Shown piece after piece: positions 1 through 8,763 of a stretch of 64,000 nucleotides of DNA. Origin of the DNA: PXAP01 sp964421595. GTDB taxonomy: Bacteria; Bacteroidota; Bacteroidia; Bacteroidales; PUMT01. The notes beneath the pieces are model-generated. The model saw only the letters and a program-made list of their open reading frames with translations. It was not told the DNA's origin and did not search any database. The DNA lies in NCBI GenBank assembly GCA_964421595.1, contig CAYQXY010000003.1, positions 113,457 through 177,456 of the forward strand. The letters are read 5' to 3'. Positions within the stretch are counted from its first letter, which is position 1; each line of letters begins with the position of its first letter. The position numbers and the translations under genes are program-made.

Positions 1-854
1 AATATAAATCCAACTGCAAAGGTAGCGCTGTAGTTTATCAGTGCTGCTGTATTTGACCAGGCAAAAATCGTGTTATTCCTGAAAAGATTCAGTTGCATTA
101 CCGGAAACGGATTTCGAAGTTCATACATGATAAAAATGAAAATTCCGGCTACTCCAGGTATAAGGAGAAAAAAGCCAACAGATGAAGGAAGCCGGCTCAG
201 TCCGTAAATCAGCATGCAAAGAGAGGCCCCGTAGATCAGTGATCCTTTCCAGTCAAATGGTTCACCGGCCGATTCTGCCCATTCGCCTTTTACTTTTCTC
301 AGCAGGAAGTATATACATGTAATACCAAGCAGGACAGTAAAGAGAAATATGCTTCGCCAACCCAGGTATTCGGTCAGGATACCGCCGGCAAACGGCCCGA
401 CCGACAATCCCGTGTATACAGAAGCTATCGTCATGCCTATTGCCTTTCCTCTTTCACGCACCGGGAAGACCGATGTTACAATTGCTATACCTGTGGCAAA
501 GATCATAGAACTGCCCATGCCCTGGAACACACGAAAGACAAGGAGAGTGGATATATTGGGAGCAATGGAAGAGACAAGCGAGGAGAGTGTGAAAATTATC
601 ATTCCCGAGAGAAACACTTTTTTTCTTCCGTGTATGTCAGCAAGACGGCCAAATGGTAAAAGAAATACTGCACTTGAAAGCAGGTAGGCTGTTGCAATCC
701 AGCCAAGTAAAATAGCATCGGTATTGAACTCTTTGCCAATTGAGGGTAAAGCAAGATTAATTGCCGATCCCATAAAGGGAGTCAGGAATGCTGAAATTAC
801 CGCTACAAATAAAATAGACGACTTCTGTCCGTCAACTGTATCATCACCTGTCAT
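1..854 (-). CDS. MFS exporter, DHA2-like (3' end outside window)
   Basis: The reading frame starts at the ATG complementary to 852-854 and runs off the left edge without a stop, so about 284 N-terminal residues are visible. They contain alternating hydrophobic helices and two classical major facilitator motifs: motif A (GRLADIHGRKK, about residues 66-76) and an antiporter motif C-like stretch (GLSVGPFAGG) in the fifth helix. Together with the NLALPSIG start of the first helix these point to the proton-driven drug exporters of the DHA2 (EmrB/QacA) type. Substrate cannot be told from the sequence. The gene is divergent from nothing nearby; the next gene, dtd, is on the same strand 318 bases upstream. 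A weak TACCTTTA element lies about 17-24 bases before the start. Fairly sure of the superfamily, less of the subfamily. Confidence 0.85.
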   Translation of the reverse strand, partial: MTGDDTVDGQKSSILFVAVISAFLTPFMGSAINLALPSIGKEFNTDAILLGWIATAYLLSSAVFLLPFGRLADIHGRKKVFLSGMIIFTLSSLVSSIAPNISTLLVFRVFQGMGSSMIFATGIAIVTSVFPVRERGKAIGMTIASVYTGLSVGPFAGGILTEYLGWRSIFLFTVLLGITCIYFLLRKVKGEWAESAGEPFDWKGSLIYGASLCMLIYGLSRLPSSVGFFLLIPGVAGIFIFIMYELRNPFPVMQLNLFRNNTIFAWSNTAALINYSATFAVGFI

Positions 855-1172
855 AGTCAAACTAAAAATGTAAAGGTAGTGTATTGTTGTGAACCACCTC
901 CTTCTATTTTTGCGCCATTTGGCAATGGGGTAGAAAAAAATCTTTGCAAGGTTTATAAGTATGATCGGTACTTAAAAATTTTATCACCCGGTAACCAGGG
1001 CGCAAAAAAATGAACAATGTGATCCGATTGCTACAACCAGGCGACTAAAAGCTTTTTCTTCCATATTTATCAAACATGCCATTATATATTTCGGAATAAA
1101 CCTTTTTCATTACTTAAATCAAGAGTTTACATTTACATGGTACTGCAATTTTAAATCAGGCGGGTATAAGTT
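855..1172. other. intergenic region without recognised gene
   Basis: This 318-base gap separates dtd from the MFS gene, both on the minus strand. I see no ORF of note. A TATTTTTG box at 905-912 on the plus strand resembles the Bacteroidota -7 element, but no plus-strand gene follows it, so I do not count it as a promoter. Confidence 0.5.
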
Positions 1173-1625
1173 TCATTCCTTGTTCCTTGAATCGATAATA
1201 ATGGTAACCGGGCCACTGTTAATTAGTTCAACATCCATTTCTGCTCCAAACTCCCCGGTCTTAACATCCCTGCCGCTGTATTCAGCTATCTTTTCGACGA
1301 AGCTGTTGTATAGCGGAATTGCATGGTCAGGGCCTGCGGCCTGGATATAGGAGGGACGGTTCCCCTTTCTGGTTTTTGCATGCAGAGTGAATTGACTAAT
1401 AATCAGAAGACTTCCACCCGATTGTTTAATGTCATGGTTCATCACGCCATTTGCATCGTCAAAAATTCTCAGCCCGGAAATTTTCCGGCTCAACCAATCT
1501 GCATCGTCAGTGGTATCTGCCTGCTCAATTCCCAGAAAAACGAGTAATCCGCTTTCAACCGAAGATATAACCTGGCCCCCTGTTTTTACTGAGGCTGATT
1601 TAACCCGTTGAATAACTGCTCTCAT
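1173..1625 (-). CDS. dtd: D-aminoacyl-tRNA deacylase
   Basis: The 150-residue product matches the usual length of bacterial DTD (about 145-150). It hydrolyses D-amino acids from mischarged tRNAs in the cytoplasm. The start MRAVIQRV is typical, the SQFTL motif (about residues 76-80) that carries catalytic-site residues is intact, and the second substrate-pocket motif, NSGPVT near the C terminus (about 136-141), is intact as well. The gene stands alone between two long gaps and seems to be a single transcription unit. No oddities seen. Very confident. Confidence 0.96.
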   Translation of the reverse strand: MRAVIQRVKSASVKTGGQVISSVESGLLVFLGIEQADTTDDADWLSRKISGLRIFDDANGVMNHDIKQSGGSLLIISQFTLHAKTRKGNRPSYIQAAGPDHAIPLYNSFVEKIAEYSGRDVKTGEFGAEMDVELINSGPVTIIIDSRNKE

Positions 1626-2164
1626 AATACATTATATTAAAGTATCAGTTCAATAATATGTGACAGTTGACAAGTTTACAGATGTTTATTGTTAATATAC
1701 AAATAGCTCTTGCCGGCATACTGTCGGTGGAAATTCAAAATCAGACTGGTGTAATGCATTGTTTAGAGTCAGCAACCAATTTATACGACTCAGGAAAATC
1801 TGTTCAATTTATATCGGCAGGCCGGCAGTGTTAAATATACCCTGCTGATCATTAACGCGTTTACATGGTCTGGTTCAAGTATTAATAAAAAGGCCTTAAA
1901 CATCGCACCTTTAGAAATATTTTAAGATGGTTCCAAAGATGAATAAACAGAATGCAGACCAATTTAGTAAAAATTATTAAATCAGACCGGATAGAATGTT
2001 TCCGGATAATACTCGCGGCAAAAAAAATTGTTATCAATTTAAAAAATGTATTTTTATGACCAGTAATCTCTAATAATTAACAGATATCTTCAGGTAACCT
2101 GTATGTGTCAGATTCTTTAAGCAGCTGCAATACAGTTTTCCTGGCTAAATTGAAAATTAAAAAA
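1626..2164. other. intergenic region, divergent promoters expected
   Basis: This 539-base gap lies between dtd (minus) and the S9 peptidase (plus). I see no gene in it. The right part holds the candidate promoter of the peptidase. Confidence 0.5.
2028..2056 (+). promoter_or_regulatory. candidate Bacteroidota promoter of S9 peptidase
   Basis: TTG at 2028-2030, 18 bases, then TATTTTTA at 2049-2056. This resembles the -33/-7 pattern of Bacteroidota sigma factor promoters, with the last base of the -7 box differing from consensus. Transcription would start near 2063 and leave a leader of about 100 bases. Confidence 0.45.
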
Positions 2165-4759
2165 ATGCGCAAACCCGTTTTATTTCTTGCATCACTTTTT
2201 ATCACTGCAAATATTCTTGCAGATACTTTAACCATGCCTCAATGGCTTGTAGTTTCCGGGCCTCAACCATATATGCCGGCCTTTTCAGAAACAGAAAATA
2301 TAAAAGGAAAGACCTTTTCAGAAAAGGACTTGTTTTCGTTTAGTCAGGTTGATTTCTCCGGTTATTTTCCCGAAGAGGGCAAATTTCTTCCCGGAGTTCC
2401 CGGAAACGAATCTAAATGGACTGTGGAAATGGCAGATGAGTCCGGATCTGTCAATCTTGAAAAGCCCGTTCAAGGCACATATGCGGTGAAATATCTCGCG
2501 GCTTATTTAACACTGGACAGATGGACAGAAGTAGGGATTGAACTTCACAGCCGCCAGATGATTGAAGTTTACCTCAATGGCAAAAAGCTGGATTCGAAAT
2601 CATCGGTTGAGAAAACAGATAAAGAACCGGGCAAATTATCGGAAAAAGCCGGACTAGCTGCAGGAAAGCACCTCTTAATGGTTAAGACATTCTATACAAG
2701 TGATGAAGATAGTCCCTGGCTGATAAAGGGTATTATCAATCTGCCCGATTATACAACGCTTTCCGATGCCGGCACTGAACTTCATCCCCGACAGGGAAAA
2801 AATATTCACCATCTGCTTGATGGAATCAAAACCACTTCTGCTTCGCTTTCTCCTGAGGGAAAATTCTATGCCATAAGTTACAGACGGACACTGCCTCCTT
2901 CAGACAAGTCTGAAAGCTGGACAGACATAAAGAGGGTAAGTGATTCGAGACTTGTCCAGTCCTTTCGCCATGCATCTGTACAGTCCATTTCATGGGCCCC
3001 GTCCGGGAATTTATTTTCCTACAGGACCACCAGGGATGGAAAATCAAGTATCTGGGTTTTTGATATCGAAAGTGGTACCCAAACGGCCGTGCTGGAAGAT
3101 GTTGAAGATTTCGGGTCATATTCATGGTCGCCCGATACCCGGTTCCTGATCTATTCAATACGTGAACAGGAAACAGGAGCCAGCGAAGACCTGAAAAGAT
3201 TGCTGGGTATGCAGGACCGGCTTCCGGGTTTCCGTGCCAGGCAATTCCTTTACAAAGTAGATATTGCAACGGGTACAAGGCAGAGGCTGACTCACGGACA
3301 TATCACCACCTCATTGCAGGATATCAGTCCCGACAGTAAAAAGATACTTTTCAGTCAGAGTCGCCCTGATTATCTTGAAAGACCTTACTCCAAACAGGAT
3401 CTGTTTATTATGGATCTCCAGACGGGCAGCACCGATACATTGTTCAAGGATTTGAGATGGGGTGTTTCCGGCACTTTTTCTCCTGATGGAGAGCATCTGT
3501 TGTTAACCGGTGGACCATCTGCCTTTGGCTCTTTAGGTGAAAATGTACCCGACGAAGTGATTCCTAATAATTATGACCGGCAGGCATATATTTACGAAAT
3601 TGCCACAGGCAAAACTGATCCTGTTACAAGGGATTTTGATCCTTCTGTTTCACAGGCCCACTGGAACAGGGCAGATAATTCAGTTTACCTTCTTGCTGGT
3701 GAAGGCGATGGCGTAAGCCTGTTCAGCTATAATCTGAGAAACGGTGCATTTACAAAGATTGATACAGAGGTTGATGTGGTCGACTGGATAAGGTTTGCTG
3801 AGAATGAACCTGTCGCAATCTTTTCCGGGTCGGGTATGTCATCTCCTCCGAAAGTGGCTCTTCTCAACTTAAAAAACGGAAGAATAAGAGATATTGAAAA
3901 CCCTGATAAAGAAAATTTCCGGAATGTGGTTTTCGGAAGCAGTCTTGAATGGGACTTTGAAACAGCCGATGGCATTAATATTCCCGGGAGGGTTTACCTT
4001 CCTCCTGATTTTGATCAGTCGAAAAAATATCCGGTTATAGTATATTATTATGGAGGAACTACACCAGTTTCCAGGAGTTTCGGAGGCCGTTACCCGTTCA
4101 ATATGTATGCAGCAAACGGCTATGTGGTATATGTACTGCAACCTTCCGGAGCCATAGGGTATGGACAGGAATTTTCAGCAATGCATGTAAACAACTGGGG
4201 AATTACCGTTGCCGATGAGATTATTCAGGCGACAACAGCCTTTCTTGGCGAGCATCATTTTACTGACCCTGAACGTGTAGGTTGCATGGGAGCTTCATAC
4301 GGAGGGTTTATGACCATGTTGCTGCAGACACGTACTGATATCTTTGCTTCAGCCATATCTCATGCCGGTATAAGTTCTATTTCAAGCTACTGGGGAGAAG
4401 GATACTGGGGTTACGGATACAGTGCAGAGGCCAGTGCTGAAAGTTTTCCATGGAATAACCGTGAACTGTATGTTGATCAGAGTCCGCTTTTCAGTGCCGA
4501 CAAAATCAGCACACCGCTTTTATTGCTACACGGGGCATCAGACACTAATGTTCCCGTAGGTGAAAGCATACAACTGTATGTTGCATTAAAGCTCCTTGGG
4601 AAGGAGGTAGAACTCATCGAGATTGAGGGAGAGGACCACCATATTCTCACTTACTCAAAGCGCATAGCATGGAGCAATACCAAACTTGCCTGGTTTGACA
4701 AGTGGCTTAAGAATCAGCCGGAATGGTGGGATAACTTATATCCTGAAAAAAACTATTAA
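2165..4759 (+). CDS. exported S9 family prolyl oligopeptidase-like peptidase
   Basis: I place the start at ATG 2165 rather than the in-frame GTG at 2105, because the 864-residue product then begins with a clean signal peptide (MRKPVLFLASLFITANILA). An N-terminal domain and a beta-propeller of WD40-like strands (roughly residues 200-580, for example the repeated 'W-S/P-D' turns) precede a C-terminal alpha/beta hydrolase. The catalytic serine sits in GASYGG (Ser711), the acid in GASDTN (Asp793) and the histidine in GEDHH (about His825/826), so the triad is complete. Members of the DPP IV/acylaminoacyl peptidase branch cleave short peptides, usually after proline or release acyl-amino acids; which of these applies is not clear. 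It probably works in the periplasm. The gene is monocistronic, followed by a hairpin. Confidence 0.93.
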   Translation: MRKPVLFLASLFITANILADTLTMPQWLVVSGPQPYMPAFSETENIKGKTFSEKDLFSFSQVDFSGYFPEEGKFLPGVPGNESKWTVEMADESGSVNLEKPVQGTYAVKYLAAYLTLDRWTEVGIELHSRQMIEVYLNGKKLDSKSSVEKTDKEPGKLSEKAGLAAGKHLLMVKTFYTSDEDSPWLIKGIINLPDYTTLSDAGTELHPRQGKNIHHLLDGIKTTSASLSPEGKFYAISYRRTLPPSDKSESWTDIKRVSDSRLVQSFRHASVQSISWAPSGNLFSYRTTRDGKSSIWVFDIESGTQTAVLEDVEDFGSYSWSPDTRFLIYSIREQETGASEDLKRLLGMQDRLPGFRARQFLYKVDIATGTRQRLTHGHITTSLQDISPDSKKILFSQSRPDYLERPYSKQDLFIMDLQTGSTDTLFKDLRWGVSGTFSPDGEHLLLTGGPSAFGSLGENVPDEVIPNNYDRQAYIYEIATGKTDPVTRDFDPSVSQAHWNRADNSVYLLAGEGDGVSLFSYNLRNGAFTKIDTEVDVVDWIRFAENEPVAIFSGSGMSSPPKVALLNLKNGRIRDIENPDKENFRNVVFGSSLEWDFETADGINIPGRVYLPPDFDQSKKYPVIVYYYGGTTPVSRSFGGRYPFNMYAANGYVVYVLQPSGAIGYGQEFSAMHVNNWGITVADEIIQATTAFLGEHHFTDPERVGCMGASYGGFMTMLLQTRTDIFASAISHAGISSISSYWGEGYWGYGYSAEASAESFPWNNRELYVDQSPLFSADKISTPLLLLHGASDTNVPVGESIQLYVALKLLGKEVELIEIEGEDHHILTYSKRIAWSNTKLAWFDKWLKNQPEWWDNLYPEKNY

Positions 4760-4779
4760 GTTAGAACCTGCTGGTAAAG

Positions 4780-4855
4780 TGAGCCTTAGGGGAGGCATCA
4801 GAAAAATTTTTAATTTTTTTGATTTTTTAACCTCCCGTATGGCTCATTTTTATTA
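4780..4855 (+). terminator. terminator-like hairpin after S9 peptidase
   Basis: TGAGCC (4780-4785) pairs with GGCTCA (4841-4846), with an inner GGAGG/CCTCC pairing and an A/T-rich loop; TTTTTATTACTTTT follows. The loop is long, so this is a moderate candidate. Confidence 0.5.
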
Positions 4856-4913
4856 CTTTTAATTTGAATGCTAAATAATTTTCTAATTAACCTGAGTGAA
4901 TAAATCAAATCAA

Positions 4914-6236
4914 ATGAGACGTCTATTTCTTACATGCCTTCTTTCAATGGCAGGGTTGGCCCTGCTTTCCGGACAAGCTGTCAATATCGATTTTGTCGAA
5001 TACAAGCTTGATAACGGGCTTCATGTAATCCTGCATCAGGATAACTCAACTCCGATTGTTGTTACAAACATCATGTACCACGTCGGATCAAAGAATGAAA
5101 AACCTGAACGGACCGGTTTCGCACATTTTTTCGAGCATCTGATGTTCGAAGGTTCTGAAAACATCGCAAGAGGTGAGTTCGACAAGTATGTCGAGAATGC
5201 AGGAGGCAGTCTCAATGCCTATACCAGTTTTGATGTTACAAACTACTATGTTTTGCTTCCTTCAAATCAGCTTGAGCTTGGACTCTGGCTCGAATCTGAA
5301 AGGCTTTTACATGCAAAAGTTGATTCAATAGGTATTGCGACCCAGAAAAGTGTAGTTACAGAAGAGAAGAAACAGACCATGGACAACCAGCCATATGGTA
5401 CAATACTCTACGAAACTGTCAGAAGGGCTTTCAAGGAGCACCCCTACCGCTGGGTTGTAATTGGTGACGAAAACCATATCAGGGAAGCAGAGGATCATGA
5501 ATTCAGGGAATTTCACGAGATGTTCTATGTGCCGAACAATGCAGTCCTTGTTATTGCAGGAGATATTGAAATTGACCGGACCAAACAACTTGTTGAAAAA
5601 TATTTTGCTGATATACCTGGTGGAAAGAAAGAAATACGCAGGCCGAATATAACTGAGCCGCGCAGAAACACAGAAATACGTGATACGGTATTCGACAACA
5701 TCCAGTTGCCCCTGGTTATCCAGGCATACAATATCCCTGAAAGGGGAGCCGATGATTACTATGCTGTAGATATGCTGGGAGCACTTTTATCACGCGGACA
5801 AAGCAGCAGGATGTACCGTCGGCTGGTCGACGAGCAGCAGGTAGCCCTTCAGGTAATGGCAATGCCACTGGGTCTTGAAGATCCCGGCCTTTCTTTAATT
5901 TATGCCTTCCCGAACATGGGTGTTGATCCCAGAGACCTGGAAGATGCAATAAATGCAGAACTTGAAGAGGTAAAAAATGATCTGATCAGCGAACTGGAAA
6001 TGGAAAAGCTCAAAAACCAGTTTGAAAGCCAGTTTGTCAATAACAATACAACCATGGCAAGCAGGGCAAGCAGTCTTGCAAACTATCACACACTGTTTAA
6101 TGATGCCTCACGTATAAACACCGAAATTGAAAAATACATGGCTGTTACCAGGCAGGATATACTTGATGTGGCAAATCGCTATTTCATCCCTGAAAACAGG
6201 GTAGTTCTTTATTACCTTCCAAAAACCCAGAATTAA
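4914..6236 (+). CDS. exported M16 zinc metallopeptidase (active member)
   Basis: The ATG at 4914 gives a 440-residue protein with signal peptide MRRLFLTCLLSMAGLALLSG; an upstream in-frame GTG at 4896 is less likely. It carries the inverted zinc motif HFFEH (His71, Glu74, His75), and the third zinc ligand, Glu150 or Glu151 in VVTEEKK, is spaced as expected for the pitrilysin/processing peptidase family M16. The C-terminal half is the usual partner-like M16 domain. The product is therefore a complete periplasmic peptidase of the short M16B type that works as a heterodimer with a second, zinc-free subunit. That subunit is very probably encoded by the next gene, 35 bases downstream on the same strand. 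Very confident of family; substrate unknown. Confidence 0.95.
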   Translation: MRRLFLTCLLSMAGLALLSGQAVNIDFVEYKLDNGLHVILHQDNSTPIVVTNIMYHVGSKNEKPERTGFAHFFEHLMFEGSENIARGEFDKYVENAGGSLNAYTSFDVTNYYVLLPSNQLELGLWLESERLLHAKVDSIGIATQKSVVTEEKKQTMDNQPYGTILYETVRRAFKEHPYRWVVIGDENHIREAEDHEFREFHEMFYVPNNAVLVIAGDIEIDRTKQLVEKYFADIPGGKKEIRRPNITEPRRNTEIRDTVFDNIQLPLVIQAYNIPERGADDYYAVDMLGALLSRGQSSRMYRRLVDEQQVALQVMAMPLGLEDPGLSLIYAFPNMGVDPRDLEDAINAELEEVKNDLISELEMEKLKNQFESQFVNNNTTMASRASSLANYHTLFNDASRINTEIEKYMAVTRQDILDVANRYFIPENRVVLYYLPKTQN

Positions 6237-6271
6237 GCTCACCAATTACAGCAACCATAAAAAAATTAGTA

Positions 6272-8350
6272 ATGAGACCATTAATCATTTTTATAATCCT
6301 TACAGTTCAACTGATAACCCTGAATGCTCAGGTTGACAGAACGAGAGCCCCCGAGCCAGGCCCTCCTCCGCAGATTCAGATCGGCGATTACCAGACATTC
6401 AGCCTTGAAAACGGAATGAAAGTTATTGTCGTTGAAAATGACAAGATCCCGGTTGTCTCCTTTCAGCTTACCCTGGACATAGATCCGGTACTCGAGAAGG
6501 ATGCAAAGGGCTATGTGAGCATGGCAGGATCGCTTTTACGATCAGGAACTGCCAACCGCAGCAAATCGGAAATTGACGAACAGATAGATTTTATAGGTGC
6601 ATCTCTAAGCACTTATTCAACCGGAATTTTTGCATCATCACTCTCCAGGCATACTGATATTCTGCTCGGACTGATGTCAGATATCCTTTTGAATCCGACA
6701 TTTCCGGAAGATGAGCTTGAGAAGAATATTACCCAGACTCTAACAGGCCTGTCGACAGTGGAAACTGACGCAGGAGCAATGGTCAGTAACGTGTCTGCAG
6801 TACTCGTTTATGGTGAAGATCATCCCTATGGAGAAGTAACAACCAAAGAGAGCGTTTCAAATATTAAAAGGGAAATGCTTGTTGACTATTTCGATACCTA
6901 TTTCAAGCCAAATAAGGCCTATATGGTCATAGTGGGAGACATAACCACAGATAAGGCACGGGATCTGATGGAGGAATATTTCAGCCGGTGGCAGCCGGGC
7001 GAAGTACCTTCCCACACATATGAAATTCCTCAACCTCCGTCAGGTAATGTAGTTGCAGTAGCCGACAGGACCGGTGCCGTACAATCTCTTGTCTCAATTA
7101 CTTATCCTGTCGTGCTCCGGCCGGGCGATGAGGATGCAATAAAAGTAAGCGTTATGAACAGCGTACTGGGTGGAGGTGTATTTAGCGGAAGACTTATGCA
7201 GAACCTGAGGGAAGACAAGGGTTATACCTATGGTGCACGTTCCAGTTTGTCGAGCGACAGACTCGTAGGCAGGTTCAATGCCCAGACTGAAGTCCGCAAT
7301 TCAGTTACAGACAGCACTGTAATTGAGATTAAAAAAGAAATGGAAAGGATGATAAATGAGCCGGTAGAACAGGAAAACCTGGATCTGATCAAGAATTTCA
7401 TGAACGGGAGCTTTGCCCGGTCCCTTGAGAGTCCGCGTACCATAGCAAATTTTGCTCTGAATATTGAGCGTTACGGTCTGCCAAAAGACTACTATGCAAC
7501 CTATCTTGAGAGACTCGGAAAAGTGAGTTCACAGGATGTTCAGCAGATGGCCTCAAAATATATCAAACCATCTAACAGTTATATTATTGTAGGCGGCAAC
7601 AAGTCGGAAGTCGCAGCGACTCTTGAGAAATTCAGCTCAGAGGGAGACGTGGCATTTTTTGACCCCTTCGGTCGAAAAATTGAGGCCGCAGGTATGGAGA
7701 TTGCTGAAGGTGTCACTGCCGAAAGTGTAATTGACAAGTATATAAATGCCCTTGGTGGAGAAGAAAGAATCAAGGCCATAAAGGATATAACCTTCAACAT
7801 GAATTCAGAGATCCAGGGTATGAAACTTGAAATGAAGATCCGGCAAAAAGCCCCTGACAAGTATCTGTCAAGTGTAACTGTTGGAGGTTCAGTAATGCAG
7901 CAACAGGTTTTTGATGGTGAGCGTGCAAAATCAAGCGGAATGCAGGGTTCAATGGAGCTGGAAGGAGACATGCTTGAAGAGATGAAGCTGCAGGCGATAA
8001 TGAACCGGGAGCTGGTTTATGAGGAAAAAGGGTTTTCCCTGAACCTTGAAGGAATAGAAACCGTAGCAGGAAAAAGCGCCTATAAAATCATAATTACCAG
8101 TCCGCGCAACGCCGAAATAACAGAATTTTTTGACACTGAAAACGGACTTAAGCTCAGAACCCTGATAACCCAGGAGTCACCAATGGGCAGCATGACGCAA
8201 ATTACCGACTATGAAGATTACAGGGAAGTTGAAGGCATGATGTTCCCTTTCATGATTAAACAACAGGTTGGACCGCAGGCTTTTGACATGGCGGTTGAGA
8301 CCATAGAGATTAACCAGGGCCTTGATGACGAAGTTTTCAAGGTCGAATAA
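6272..8350 (+). CDS. exported M16 family subunit without zinc site, with C-terminal extra domain
   Basis: This 692-residue protein has signal peptide MRPLIIFIILTVQLITLNA and two M16 domains (about residues 40-460), but the place of the HxxEH motif reads GSLLRSGTANRS, so it cannot bind the catalytic zinc. M16 pairs of this type combine one active and one inactive chain, and the active chain is encoded just upstream. After the M16 part comes a C-terminal domain of about 215 residues (about 475-690) made of beta strands with a dimeric, lipoprotein-carrier-like look (resembling the LolA/outer-membrane lipoprotein-sorting fold); this assignment is by appearance only. A strong terminator follows. 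The fusion suggests the peptidase complex is held near, or deals with, lipid or envelope substrates, but that is inference. Confidence 0.92.
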   Translation: MRPLIIFIILTVQLITLNAQVDRTRAPEPGPPPQIQIGDYQTFSLENGMKVIVVENDKIPVVSFQLTLDIDPVLEKDAKGYVSMAGSLLRSGTANRSKSEIDEQIDFIGASLSTYSTGIFASSLSRHTDILLGLMSDILLNPTFPEDELEKNITQTLTGLSTVETDAGAMVSNVSAVLVYGEDHPYGEVTTKESVSNIKREMLVDYFDTYFKPNKAYMVIVGDITTDKARDLMEEYFSRWQPGEVPSHTYEIPQPPSGNVVAVADRTGAVQSLVSITYPVVLRPGDEDAIKVSVMNSVLGGGVFSGRLMQNLREDKGYTYGARSSLSSDRLVGRFNAQTEVRNSVTDSTVIEIKKEMERMINEPVEQENLDLIKNFMNGSFARSLESPRTIANFALNIERYGLPKDYYATYLERLGKVSSQDVQQMASKYIKPSNSYIIVGGNKSEVAATLEKFSSEGDVAFFDPFGRKIEAAGMEIAEGVTAESVIDKYINALGGEERIKAIKDITFNMNSEIQGMKLEMKIRQKAPDKYLSSVTVGGSVMQQQVFDGERAKSSGMQGSMELEGDMLEEMKLQAIMNRELVYEEKGFSLNLEGIETVAGKSAYKIIITSPRNAEITEFFDTENGLKLRTLITQESPMGSMTQITDYEDYREVEGMMFPFMIKQQVGPQAFDMAVETIEINQGLDDEVFKVE

Positions 8351-8377
8351 ACAAATGCCATAGAAAATGCTGAAAGT

Positions 8378-8416
8378 GGTTGTTCCCTGATTGAAGTGGA
8401 ACAACCTCTTTTTCTT
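8378..8416 (+). terminator. Rho-independent terminator of the M16 operon
   Basis: GGTTGTTCC (8378-8386) and GGAACAACC (8398-8406) form a perfect 9-base-pair stem with an 11-base loop, followed by TCTTTTTCTTT. It ends the M16 transcript 27 bases after the stop codon. Confidence 0.9.
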
Positions 8417-8528
8417 TATACAGGTTGCGGGAACTTAAGGATATCTATCTTCTTTAATTTTTCCTGAGCCTGACATTTCTTCCTGAGTATGACACTTTTT
8501 TGAGTTATAAAATTGATAATCAAATATA

Positions 8529-8580
8529 CATGAAATATTTTTATCAGAAATTACACACAGACGGATGAAAAAATTTCATG
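8529..8580. repeat. dispersed intergenic repeat B, copy 1 (hairpin-forming)
   Basis: The segment 8534-8566 matches 48559-48591 at 31 of 33 bases (central run GAAATTACACACAGA). Around this copy, 8529-8545 and 8564-8580 pair at 15 of 17 positions, so the conserved run is mostly the loop of a hairpin. It lies in the gap between convergent genes. Confidence 0.6.
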
Positions 8581-8604
8581 GAAAAGCGAAGCGGTTCCTC
8601 CTGT

Positions 8605-8644
8605 AAGTCAAAATTTTGTAATTTTCTAAACAAAATTTTGACTT
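8605..8644. repeat. perfect inverted repeat, possible bidirectional terminator
   Basis: AAGTCAAAATTTTG at 8605-8618 and its exact reverse complement at 8631-8644 enclose a 12-base loop. It lies between the convergent M16 operon and the symporter gene; CTTGTTTTTTG follows on the plus strand. It may stop symporter transcription from the right or read-through from the left. Confidence 0.6.
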
Positions 8645-8763
8645 CTTGTTTTTTGAAGGAGAAATATATAAAAATTGACGTTCTGACTACAAAAACTTTG
8701 CAATCAACTGATATTAAATGTATTGATTGATCTGGTCTGCAGAGACGATATTGGGAATAGTTT

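Noticed and set aside
349..687. plus-strand ORF of 112 codons at the left edge
   Set aside because: It is antisense to the MFS gene, whose motifs A and C are clear on the minus strand.
905..912. TATTTTTG box as a promoter
   Set aside because: No plus-strand gene follows before 2165, so the match is probably chance.
2105..2164. upstream GTG start of the S9 peptidase
   Set aside because: The added 20 residues would come before a clean signal peptide; the ATG at 2165 fits better.
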